A stretch of DNA of 5,534 bases from Candidatus Iainarchaeum sp. (GTDB lineage: Archaea > Iainarchaeota > Iainarchaeia > Iainarchaeales > JAAZKV01). Each line of letters starts with the position of its first letter. Position 1 is the first letter of the stretch. The stretch spans positions 1-5,534 of the forward strand of contig JAPLVQ010000066.1 of NCBI GenBank assembly GCA_026397035.1. The letters are read 5' to 3'. This document shows positions 1 to 4,801 of this stretch, piece after piece. The notes under the pieces were generated by a model. The model saw nothing but the letters and a program-made list of their open reading frames with translations. It made no database searches and was not told the origin of the DNA. A program made the position numbers and the translations under genes.

Positions 1-6
1 CACCTT
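1..6 (-). promoter_or_regulatory. Possible Shine-Dalgarno site of a minus-strand gene beyond the left edge
   Basis: Read on the minus strand, the ten bases after the TrmB-like stop codon lead into AAGGTG, a good match to the archaeal Shine-Dalgarno core GGTG. It may serve a downstream gene co-transcribed with the TrmB-like gene. The start codon would be outside the window, so this cannot be confirmed here. Confidence 0.25.
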
Positions 7-15
7 AATAGAAAA

Positions 16-525
16 TCACTTGTATAAAGCGTATTGCTTGAGCCTCTGTTTATCAACTGCCTTCAATTGTTCTTCAACCACTTTCTTTATTTCTAATAAT
101 TGCTGTGCATCATCCAAAAGTGACCTATTCTGTTTCATTATTAGTTTTTGTTGTCCTCCATCTCGTTTTACTAGGTATAGTTCTCCGCTTAGGCTGGTTG
201 AGTTTTCTAGAAGTTGTTCTACCCGCTCAGCACCTTTTTCTAGTTTAGCTAGAATTTTCTTCAAGTTTGAGTTATAGGTTTTTACTGGATCAACAGCATA
301 GTAAGATACAGGGCTAAAATTAGTTTTATTCACCAGTCCAGAAAGGGCTAAATCTCGTAGAATTGAGTAGGTGGTTGTTTTGCTTAGTCCTGTTTGCTCA
401 ATTATTAGTTCTACGGTTATTGGTTCTACTCGCCACAACAACTTGTAAATTGCGAAATGGGGCAAGGAGAAGTCAGGAAAGAGATGCTTGTAATAGTCTA
501 GGACTACATCAACATCAGGATCCAT
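16..525 (-). CDS. TrmB-like winged-helix transcriptional regulator (short form)
   Basis: This gene encodes a 169-residue DNA-binding protein. Residues about 22-78 form a winged helix: a first helix rich in hydrophobic residues, a helix-turn-helix around 37-63 containing the TrmB-like stretch TGLSKTTTYSILRDLALSGL, and a wing ending in SYYAVDP. Residues about 86-165 are mostly charged helix (KKILAKLEKGAERVEQLLE, then a long KKVVEEQLKAVDKQRLK tail), likely a dimerising coiled coil. Full-length TrmB proteins carry a C-terminal sugar-binding domain; that domain is absent, so any ligand is unknown. The ATG at 525 is the only good start and has only a weak Shine-Dalgarno-like AGGT just upstream. The gene is transcribed away from the retroelement, and its shared upstream region holds inverted repeats. 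A role in controlling the neighbouring divergent gene is possible but not shown by sequence. The family call is by motif resemblance and is fairly safe. Confidence 0.8.
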   Translation of the reverse strand: MDPDVDVVLDYYKHLFPDFSLPHFAIYKLLWRVEPITVELIIEQTGLSKTTTYSILRDLALSGLVNKTNFSPVSYYAVDPVKTYNSNLKKILAKLEKGAERVEQLLENSTSLSGELYLVKRDGGQQKLIMKQNRSLLDDAQQLLEIKKVVEEQLKAVDKQRLKQYALYK

Positions 526-603
526 ACGACCTGACCGACCCCCTGAAAGTGGAACATATGAAGTATTCCTTGTTTAGTGATTAATATGGGTTTAGTAGAA
601 AAC

Positions 604-625
604 AAATCAACCAAATAGTTGATTT
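604..625. repeat. Perfect 8-bp inverted repeat, possible operator
   Basis: AAATCAAC (604-611) and GTTGATTT (618-625) are perfect reverse complements separated by 6 nt. The repeat sits between two divergent regulator genes, where an operator for either regulator would be expected. Nothing here is known to be transcribed rightward into it, so a terminator role is less likely. Which protein binds it, if any, is unknown. Confidence 0.4.
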
Positions 626-680
626 TTGAATTAGTTATAGCGCGCATAAGGATATTGTAAGCAGGTGATATAAAAGCTTG

Positions 681-699
681 ATTAAAGAATTTCTTTAAT
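681..699. promoter_or_regulatory. Palindromic operator-like site upstream of the first CARF-like gene
   Basis: ATTAAAGAA and TTCTTTAAT form a perfect 9-bp palindrome around a central T, and a third half-site AAAGAA follows at 705-710. The site lies just upstream of the presumed TATA box. The 31 bp at 680-710 are identical before both regulator copies, while the rest of the upstream region has drifted (14 of 41 positions). This selective conservation suggests a binding site, probably for the regulator itself; autoregulation is an inference. Confidence 0.55.
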
Positions 700-721
700 T
701 TATCAAAGAATATTGCAATGA

Positions 722-728
722 TTTAAAT
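722..728 (+). promoter_or_regulatory. TATA-like box for leaderless transcription of the first CARF-like gene
   Basis: TTTAAAT is centred 27 nt before the ATG at 752, the spacing expected if transcription begins at or next to the start codon. No Shine-Dalgarno sequence precedes the ATG. The second copy has TTTAAAA at exactly the same distance. Confidence 0.5.
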
Positions 729-751
729 TTTTTTCGATACACTGTTTTAGC

Positions 752-1534
752 ATGAAAACCCTTCAAATTGTGTTAATGGGATGGGAATATGACCGAATTG
801 TGTCCGGTTTAAAGCAAAAACCAGCAAATAAGGTAATTTTTATCTCCTCTGACCCAATTAAGACGCCTGATAAGAGTTGGGGTAGAGCGTCCACTGATTT
901 AGCAGAAAAAATCGGAAACTCAATCAAACCGATTGTAGATTCAGAAATACTGTTTTTTAACTATCACAATTTAGATGATTGTTTAAACAAAACAATTAAT
1001 TTACTTGAAAAGGTCGTTAAGGAGTATGATGAAATTAACATTAACATTTCCGCAGGAACTACTTTACTAAAAGCTTCTATGATGCTTGCCGCACAATACT
1101 ATCCAATCAAATTATTTTACATAATTCCTGCCCAATACACGCACCCAGGAGAGATAATTACCACCGGCGCGCGAGGGTTAGTTGACTTACCGACAATAAA
1201 TTTGAGTCAATTGGCTTTGCCTAAAAAGAAACAAGCAGAAATATTGCTACTCTTAAGTGAAGAGCCTCAATCTTTTACTACCTTAACAAAGAGTTATGCG
1301 AAACACAAGGACATCAAAATTACGCCAGACAAAATAAAGTCTCTAAAATCATGGTTATTTTATTACTTAAAAAAACTAGAACAACAAAACTTGTTGACAA
1401 CTCAAACAAAAAACAAAGAACTACTCATTGCTTTGAGTCAAACTGGAAAATTCATAAAACTAATACTGGAACACAAATCCAAGCCTGACTTAGCACAAAC
1501 AAAACTAAAATTAAAAAGTGCAAAGAAATATTGA
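752..1534 (+). CDS. CARF-like sensor plus winged-helix transcriptional regulator (HFX_2341/DUF6293, Csa3-like)
   Basis: The 260-residue protein has two parts. Residues 1 to about 135 look like a Rossmann-type CARF domain: the opening strand MKTLQIVLMGWEYDRI, a strand KVIFISSD, and the small-residue loop NISAGTTLLKASMMLAA, which corresponds to the CARF ligand-binding loop. Residues about 155-235 are a helix-rich winged-helix region (KKKQAEILLLLSEEPQSF, then LKKLEQQNLL and a wing). The tail is lysine-rich. Proteins of this type (Csa3 in CRISPR loci, HFX_2341 in haloarchaea) are thought to bind a small ligand, in some cases cyclic oligoadenylate, and change transcription. Here no CRISPR array or cas gene is visible. 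The gene precedes the DGR target gene by 118 bp on the same strand, and a near-identical paralogue follows the reverse transcriptase, so control of the retroelement is a reasonable inference. The ligand is unknown. Confidence 0.75.
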   Translation: MKTLQIVLMGWEYDRIVSGLKQKPANKVIFISSDPIKTPDKSWGRASTDLAEKIGNSIKPIVDSEILFFNYHNLDDCLNKTINLLEKVVKEYDEININISAGTTLLKASMMLAAQYYPIKLFYIIPAQYTHPGEIITTGARGLVDLPTINLSQLALPKKKQAEILLLLSEEPQSFTTLTKSYAKHKDIKITPDKIKSLKSWLFYYLKKLEQQNLLTTQTKNKELLIALSQTGKFIKLILEHKSKPDLAQTKLKLKSAKKY

Positions 1535-1582
1535 ATAAAAAGACGTTGTTTTGAGTGATATAACCTATCAATTCTTCTTAAA

Positions 1583-1612
1583 AACCGTTTTTTCTTTTGA
1601 GAAAAAGGGGTT
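1583..1612 (+). terminator. Long A/T-rich hairpin after the CARF-like gene
   Basis: Bases 1583-1595 pair with 1600-1612 around a TTTG loop: 13 positions with one G-G mismatch and one G-T wobble. The stem's left arm itself holds a T run. It lies about 50 nt after the stop codon and 10 nt before the TATA-like box of the next gene. It may end the regulator transcript, or be a protein-binding site for the pilin-like promoter. Confidence 0.45.
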
Positions 1613-1620
1613 AAAGTGAG

Positions 1621-1630
1621 TTTTATATAG
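1621..1630 (+). promoter_or_regulatory. TATA box of the pilin-like variable protein gene
   Basis: TTTTATATAG is a strong archaeal TATA-box match, centred about 27 nt before the ATG at 1653. There is no ribosome binding site between it and the ATG, so the transcript is probably leaderless. The DGR target gene therefore seems to have its own promoter, separate from the upstream regulator. Confidence 0.6.
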
Positions 1631-1652
1631 TAGTTTTGTCGTTGTTCTAATT

Positions 1653-2750
1653 ATGAATAAAATTAATTCTCGTGGTCAGGGGACTATTGAGTACTTGCTT
1701 ATCATTGCAGTAGTAATCGTGATTTCACTTGTTGTAGTTAGTTTGTTGATTAATCAAACGAGTACTGTTGGTGCGGTTTCTAGTTTTGGTAATAAGCTTG
1801 GTAGTTTGAGTCAGGTTATTGGTGTTACTGAGTCCATGGTTAATCCTAATGATGGGAATTTTGTAGTAAAATTGTTGAATAATAGTGGTGGTGTCGTTAC
1901 TATTAGTAATGTTAAAATTGGGGATACTAGTGTTGCTTTTGGCGAGGATTTAGCACAAGGAAATTCTAAGTTGTTTAAGGTTGGTACGAATACGGTTTGC
2001 GAACAAGGAAAGATTGTTTCGGATGATGTTGTGATTACTTATGTTACTGAGAATGGTTTGACTAAGACTCAGCGGTTGAATGATAAGGTGATGTTTGATT
2101 GTACTCCTTTTACGATTGTTCAGGCAAATTTGGCTAATACTTGTATTTCTCAGGCTGGTAGTCTTGAGCCTAATTTGTTGCCTCAGAATATTTCAAGTAA
2201 AGTGAGTTTGTTTGGAATAACTGGTTATTTAGGAATGCATTCTGGGGCTAATTTGTGTTCTAATGCTACGAATAATGGTTTTGTTTCTTGTTCTACAGGG
2301 GGTATCAAAGCTAATCAGGATGCGGCAGTTGATTCTAGCCGGAGTATGTTTGATACGAATCGTTTTTCTAGTGCGACTCTGGGTGATGGTAATAGTGTTG
2401 TTCATGATAATTGGTATAAGTTGATGTGGCAGAATTCTCATGTTGATGGGAAGATTTGGAATGACGCGATGGATTATTGTAACACTTTAACCACGGGTGG
2501 TTTTAGTAATTGGCGTTTACCTACTGTTTCGGAAGCTTTTTCACAATTTGATTTTGGGGCTCATTATAATGGTGGTAGTTATGCTTGTGTGAAACAGTTT
2601 ACGGATTGTTATGGAAGCTGGACTTGGACAAGTACGTCCCTTCCTTGGCTCGCGTCACGCGCGTACGTGTATCTTCCGCTTTACGGCAGTGTCTATGCCG
2701 ATAATAAGTCTAGTGGGGACTCAGTCCGTTGCGTTCGTTCAGAAAACTGA
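1653..2750 (+). CDS. DGR target: pilin-like secreted protein with class III signal peptide and Lcl/DUF1566 lectin-like C-terminus
   Basis: The 365-residue protein starts with an archaeal class III (prepilin) signal: basic leader with SRGQGTIEYL, predicted cleavage after Gly8, then a hydrophobic stretch (about 14-34) that would pack in a pilus core. Residues about 59-152 are a Val/Thr/Asn-rich beta domain with two cysteines, as in pilin-like proteins. Residues about 165-193 resemble the NLLPQNI...LFGITG linker found before lectin-like domains. From about 245 to the end is a DUF1566/Lcl-type domain: WQN, WNDAMDYCN, NWRLP (W287-P290), WTST (325-328) and the closing SVRCVRSE. Codons 328 onward are the DGR variable repeat, which ends at the stop codon. 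Thirteen residues between 333 and 356 differ from the template-encoded sequence. The protein is probably displayed on a pilus-like fibre and binds variable ligands; that role is inferred from architecture. Confidence 0.85.
   Translation: MNKINSRGQGTIEYLLIIAVVIVISLVVVSLLINQTSTVGAVSSFGNKLGSLSQVIGVTESMVNPNDGNFVVKLLNNSGGVVTISNVKIGDTSVAFGEDLAQGNSKLFKVGTNTVCEQGKIVSDDVVITYVTENGLTKTQRLNDKVMFDCTPFTIVQANLANTCISQAGSLEPNLLPQNISSKVSLFGITGYLGMHSGANLCSNATNNGFVSCSTGGIKANQDAAVDSSRSMFDTNRFSSATLGDGNSVVHDNWYKLMWQNSHVDGKIWNDAMDYCNTLTTGGFSNWRLPTVSEAFSQFDFGAHYNGGSYACVKQFTDCYGSWTWTSTSLPWLASRAYVYLPLYGSVYADNKSSGDSVRCVRSEN
2634..2746 (+). repeat. DGR variable repeat (VR)
   Basis: The 113 bp align gap-free with 3458-3570. 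There are 20 differences, 19 at template adenines (of 39 adenines) and one at a template G (of 74 non-adenine positions). Changed codons give L333, R336, V339, L341, L343, Y344, S346, Y348, A349, S353, S354, G355 and D356, plus a silent change at A337. Bases 2719-2746 are identical to the template although they contain seven adenines; this 3' block with its core TCCGTTGCGTTCGTTC is the likely initiation-of-mutagenic-homing element. Confidence 0.95.
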
Positions 2751-2760
2751 TAATTTGATG

Positions 2761-2835
2761 ATTAAACAAAACCAGTGGGTTTTGTGAAACCCGCAAAGCT
2801 GATGCTTTGCTTGGTTTCGTCGTTAATAGTTTAAT
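2761..2835. repeat. Nested inverted repeats (cruciform-capable) just downstream of the VR
   Basis: Four helices can nest. The outermost is ATTAAAC (2761-2767) with GTTTAAT (2829-2835). Inside it AAACCA (2769-2774) pairs with TGGTTT (2812-2817). Within that are two hairpins, GGGTTT/AAACCC (2777-2782 with 2787-2792, loop TGTG) and GCAAAGC/GCTTTGC (2793-2799 with 2804-2810, loop TGAT). In studied DGRs a GC-rich hairpin or cruciform with a 4-nt loop shortly after the VR promotes retrohoming; these two hairpins have that form. A role as a transcript 3' structure is also possible. Confidence 0.65.
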
Positions 2836-2850
2836 TAAGAAAAAAAGTAA

Positions 2851-2881
2851 GTGCCCGAATAGGGCACCGCAAATTTTTTTT
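2851..2881 (+). terminator. Hairpin plus T-tract terminator after the variable protein gene
   Basis: GTGCCC (2851-2856) pairs with GGGCAC (2862-2867) around GAATA, followed after six bases by eight T residues (2874-2881). The T run suits archaeal termination and would separate the variable-protein transcript from avd. The avd ribosome binding site begins at the very next base, so partial read-through into avd may be intended. Confidence 0.6.
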
Positions 2882-2886
2882 AGGAG
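2882..2886 (+). promoter_or_regulatory. Ribosome binding site of avd
   Basis: AGGAG is the only Shine-Dalgarno match near the start of avd. It overlaps the in-frame GTG at 2886, so that GTG cannot be the start it serves. The in-frame TTG at 2898 is 11 nt downstream and gives the N-terminus typical of Avd, so TTG is preferred. Confidence 0.55.
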
Positions 2887-2897
2887 TGTGTTTTTGT

Positions 2898-3242
2898 TTG
2901 GCTCGCTATGACTATTTACCCATTTACAAAAAGGCTCTTGATTTATGCATTTATTTTGAAAAACTAGTTAAAGGGTTTTCTCGTTATGATAAATATGTTC
3001 TCGGAACAGATTTAAGAAACAAAAGCCGTCAGATTGCTTGTCAAATTATGAGAACAAACTCTTTACCAGATAAAAAAGAATCTTTACAGGAATTAGTTGC
3101 TTTGGTAGAAGAGTTAAAACTTGTTGTTCGTTTATGCAAAGAAGTTGGCGTTTTCAAAAAGTTCTCTTCCTACGAATACTCTTCTAACCTAGTCGTTGAT
3201 TTAGCTAAACAATCCCAAGCATGGCTCAACAGCCAAAAATAA
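2898..3242 (+). CDS. avd: Avd, accessory variability determinant of the DGR (four-helix bundle, S23/IVP-like)
   Basis: The 114-residue protein is predicted to be almost entirely helical, with four helices: about 6-27 (YLPIYKKALDLCIYFEKLV), 31-54 (YVLGTDLRNKSRQIACQIMR), 58-83 (DKKESLQELVALVEELKLVV) and 92-112. The opening xYDYLPIYKKAxDL, the GTDLRNKSRQI segment and length match the 23S-rRNA intervening-sequence-protein/Avd family. In characterised DGRs Avd forms a positively charged pentamer that binds the reverse transcriptase and the template RNA and is needed for mutagenic cDNA synthesis. Its place between the variable protein gene and the template repeat is the classic DGR order. Start: TTG at 2898, chosen for its spacing from AGGAG; a GTG at 2886 would add four residues. 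A TATA-like TTTAATTA at about 2830-2837 may give it a promoter of its own. Confidence 0.85.
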   Translation: MARYDYLPIYKKALDLCIYFEKLVKGFSRYDKYVLGTDLRNKSRQIACQIMRTNSLPDKKESLQELVALVEELKLVVRLCKEVGVFKKFSSYEYSSNLVVDLAKQSQAWLNSQK

Positions 3243-3457
3243 GTATTTCCTTAAAAGTGATTCAAAATGTTCCAAACTATTATGCTCATTAACAAAGTTA
3301 GTGAGGCAAAGCGAAAACTTTGCATAGACAGAACGGCTCAGAATTCTTTGCCTCGGCAAAGGAGTGAAAAAGCAAGTTTCTTTTTGATGCGAACAACCCA
3401 TGTGGTGAAAAAAACTGCTAATACTCTCGGGTGTTAGCTATGAATAGTTCGCACACA
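3243..3457 (+). ncRNA. Structured 5' part of the DGR template RNA (avd-TR spacer)
   Basis: This 215-bp stretch has no credible gene but many helices. GCAAAG (3306-3311) can pair with CTTTGC (3318-3323); CTTTGC (3346-3351) can pair with GCAAAG (3356-3361) with a CTCG loop. Alternatively GAGGCAAAG (3303-3311) pairs over 9 bp with CTTTGCCTC (3346-3354), excluding both. A further hairpin at 3417-3438 abuts the template repeat. In the Bordetella phage DGR the avd-TR spacer is part of a structured RNA required for cDNA priming, so the same role is likely here. RNA ends are not determined. Confidence 0.5.
3417..3438 (+). promoter_or_regulatory. Hairpin before TR that encloses the likely RT ribosome binding site
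   Basis: GCTAATAC (3417-3424) pairs with GTGTTAGC (3431-3438), 8 pairs with one G-U wobble; an extra U-G pair would leave a CUCG tetraloop. GGGTG at 3429-3433 is the only Shine-Dalgarno-like match for the ATG at 3440 (6-nt spacing) and lies in the loop and right arm. Folding would hide it, so RT translation and template RNA folding may exclude each other. This is an inference from the sequence. Confidence 0.4.
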
Positions 3458-4720
3458 ACGTCCCTTCCTTGGGACGCGTCAAACGCATACATGTATAATC
3501 CGAATAACGGCAATGTCAATAACGATAATAAGACTAATGAAAACTCAGTCCGTTGCGTTCGTTCAGAAAAAGAAGAAAACTCGGCTCTATTCACATTCCA
3601 AAAAGTCTATGATAGCTATGCTAATTGCAGGAGAAGAAAGCGTAATACAATTAACGCTTTAAAGTTTGAAGAAAACTTGGAACAAAACTTGCGAGAGTTG
3701 TGCTATTCGTTAAACAACAAGACTTATGAGCCGAGTCGTTCTGTTTGTTTTACGGTTCTACAGCCAAAGCCGAGAGAAATATTTGCCGCAGATTTTAGGG
3801 ACAGGATAGTTCACCATTTAATCGTAAACGAGTTAGAAAAGATATTTGAGCCTCAATTTATTGAAGAAAGTTATGCTTGTAGAAAGAACAAGGGGACGCA
3901 TAAAGCGGTGAAAAATCTTCAACGGCAAATGAGAAAATTAATCAGCGACCACGTCGAAAGAAAAAGACCTTACTTTTTACAACTTGATATAAGCAATTTC
4001 TTTATGAGTATTGACAAAAAAGTTCTTTACAGTGCAATAGAACAAAGAGTGCTGCAAAGTAACTTGTGGGGTGATAAATTCAAGCAAGAACTCTTATGGA
4101 TTACAAAAACCACGGTTTTTCATGACCCTGCAAGCAATTACATTCAAAAGTCTCCAAAATGGATTAGTGGGCTAGTACCAGAACACAAATCATTAATCAA
4201 CGTGGAAAAAGGTAAAGGGCTTCCTATTGGTAATCACACTAGCCAGTTTTTCGCAAACGTTTATTTAAACGAGCTAGACCAATTTGTGAAAAGAGAGTTA
4301 AAGTGCAAGCACTATGTTAGATATGTTGATGACTTTATTTTACTTGCAGAATCAAAAGAAGAACTATTAAACTATTTTTGGAAAATAAAAGAATTCTCGG
4401 AAACAAACTTATTACTAAATCTAAAAAATGAAGTAAAACTTTTGCCCATAACTAACGGAATCGACTTCCTAGGCTACATTACAAAACCTTGGAGCATTTA
4501 CGTCAGAAAAAGAGTTCTACGCAACTTCCGAGAAAAACTTTCAAACGCAAACAAAAAACTTTTAGAAAGCAACAAATTCTTTTACGAAAAAAACTCTATT
4601 GAAGAAAAAACCTTCCGCTCATCATTCAGCTCCTACGCAGGACACCTCAAACACGCAAACACCTTCCAACTAAAAAAACAAATAACAAAAGAATACCCAT
4701 TCACCAAACTATGCTTCTAA
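3440..4720 (+). CDS. DGR reverse transcriptase with the template repeat as its N-terminal coding sequence
   Basis: Numbered from ATG 3440, this is 426 residues. Residues 7-44 are the translated template repeat. The RT core begins near FQKVYDSYANC and shows RT motifs in order: PREIFAADFRDRIVHHLI, then EESYACRKNKGTHKA, motif A LDISNFF with catalytic D183, the DGR-specific GLPIGNHTSQFFANVYLNEL (I263-Q269, where group II intron enzymes have QGxxxSP), YVDD (295-298; catalytic D297 and D298), and DFLGYI near the end of the palm/thumb. No maturase, endonuclease or RNase H domain is present, as is normal for DGR enzymes. The enzyme makes adenine-mutagenised cDNA from the template RNA. Start choice is open: GTG 3431, ATG 3440 (has GGGTG upstream) or ATG 3491 inside the template. 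No ATG, GTG or TTG occurs in frame between the template and the core. Confidence 0.9.
   Translation: MNSSHTTSLPWDASNAYMYNPNNGNVNNDNKTNENSVRCVRSEKEENSALFTFQKVYDSYANCRRRKRNTINALKFEENLEQNLRELCYSLNNKTYEPSRSVCFTVLQPKPREIFAADFRDRIVHHLIVNELEKIFEPQFIEESYACRKNKGTHKAVKNLQRQMRKLISDHVERKRPYFLQLDISNFFMSIDKKVLYSAIEQRVLQSNLWGDKFKQELLWITKTTVFHDPASNYIQKSPKWISGLVPEHKSLINVEKGKGLPIGNHTSQFFANVYLNELDQFVKRELKCKHYVRYVDDFILLAESKEELLNYFWKIKEFSETNLLLNLKNEVKLLPITNGIDFLGYITKPWSIYVRKRVLRNFREKLSNANKKLLESNKFFYEKNSIEEKTFRSSFSSYAGHLKHANTFQLKKQITKEYPFTKLCF
3458..3570 (+). repeat. DGR template repeat (TR)
   Basis: The 113-bp template for 2634-2746 contains 39 adenines and, in the variable protein's frame, ten AAT/AAC asparagine codons, the usual design that maximises residue choice while avoiding stops. 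The left limit is set where the sequences stop matching (3456 C against G), and the right limit at the first difference after the shared block. TR and RT share the same reading frame, and the TR lies wholly inside the RT open frame. Confidence 0.95.
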
Positions 4721-4730
4721 ACAAAAGAAG

Positions 4731-4749
4731 ATTAAAGAATTTCTTTAAT
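4731..4749. promoter_or_regulatory. Palindromic operator-like site upstream of the second CARF-like gene
   Basis: The same 9-bp palindrome with central T as at 681-699, with the extra AAAGAA half-site at 4755-4760. The block 4730-4760 is identical to 680-710. It sits 10 bp after the RT stop codon, so it could also affect transcript ends of the DGR. Confidence 0.55.
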
Positions 4750-4771
4750 TTATCAAAGAAAATTACAATCA

Positions 4772-4778
4772 TTTAAAA
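4772..4778 (+). promoter_or_regulatory. TATA-like box of the second CARF-like gene
   Basis: TTTAAAA is centred 27 nt before the ATG at 4802 with no ribosome binding site between, as in the first copy. A leaderless transcript is likely. Confidence 0.45.
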
Positions 4779-4801
4779 TTTTATCGATATATGCCATTTC
4801 T

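Larger units (their letters stand above)
526..751. other. Divergent intergenic region between two regulators
   Basis: No credible gene is present. On the minus strand an AT-rich ATATTAAT (about 571-578) could be the TATA box of the TrmB-like gene with a leader of about 20 nt; this is weak. An inverted repeat lies at 604-625. ATATAAAA at 668-675 is a second TATA-like box reading rightwards; it is not present before the downstream copy of the regulator. From 680 onward the sequence is shared with 4730 onward and holds a palindrome and a TATA-like box, listed separately. Confidence 0.5.
680..1484. repeat. Left copy of an imperfect direct repeat containing operator, promoter and regulator gene
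   Basis: This stretch aligns without any gap to 4730-5534 (constant offset 4050). The first 31 bp are identical, the next 41 bp up to the start codon differ at 14 positions, and the coding part differs at roughly 100 of 732 positions by hand count. Similarity stops abruptly just before 680/4730. The right end cannot be set because the second copy runs off the window. The divergence is too high for an assembly duplicate. Confidence 0.9.

Noticed and set aside
20..584. Plus-strand open frames at 20-277 and 363-584
   Set aside because: They lie mostly antisense to the TrmB-like gene, encode Cys/Ser- and Arg/Leu-rich sequences without recognisable domains, and lack start signals.
752..1534. Type I/III CRISPR association suggested by the CARF-like domain
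   Set aside because: No repeat-spacer array, leader or cas gene is visible in the window; the domain alone does not imply CRISPR.
2229..2441. Minus-strand open frame inside the pilin-like gene
   Set aside because: It is the antisense shadow of a well-supported secreted protein and shows no family resemblance.
2898..3242. 23S rRNA intervening-sequence protein
   Set aside because: The fold family is shared, but the location between VR and TR of a DGR makes Avd the better call.
3201..3401. Minus-strand open frame across the avd-TR spacer
   Set aside because: It overlaps the avd end and a stretch of hairpins; composition does not look coding and there is no ribosome binding site.
3440..4720. 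Group II intron or retron reverse transcriptase
   Set aside because: No maturase domain, intron RNA structure or msr/msd is seen; the IGNHTSQ motif, Avd neighbour and TR/VR pair are specific to DGRs.
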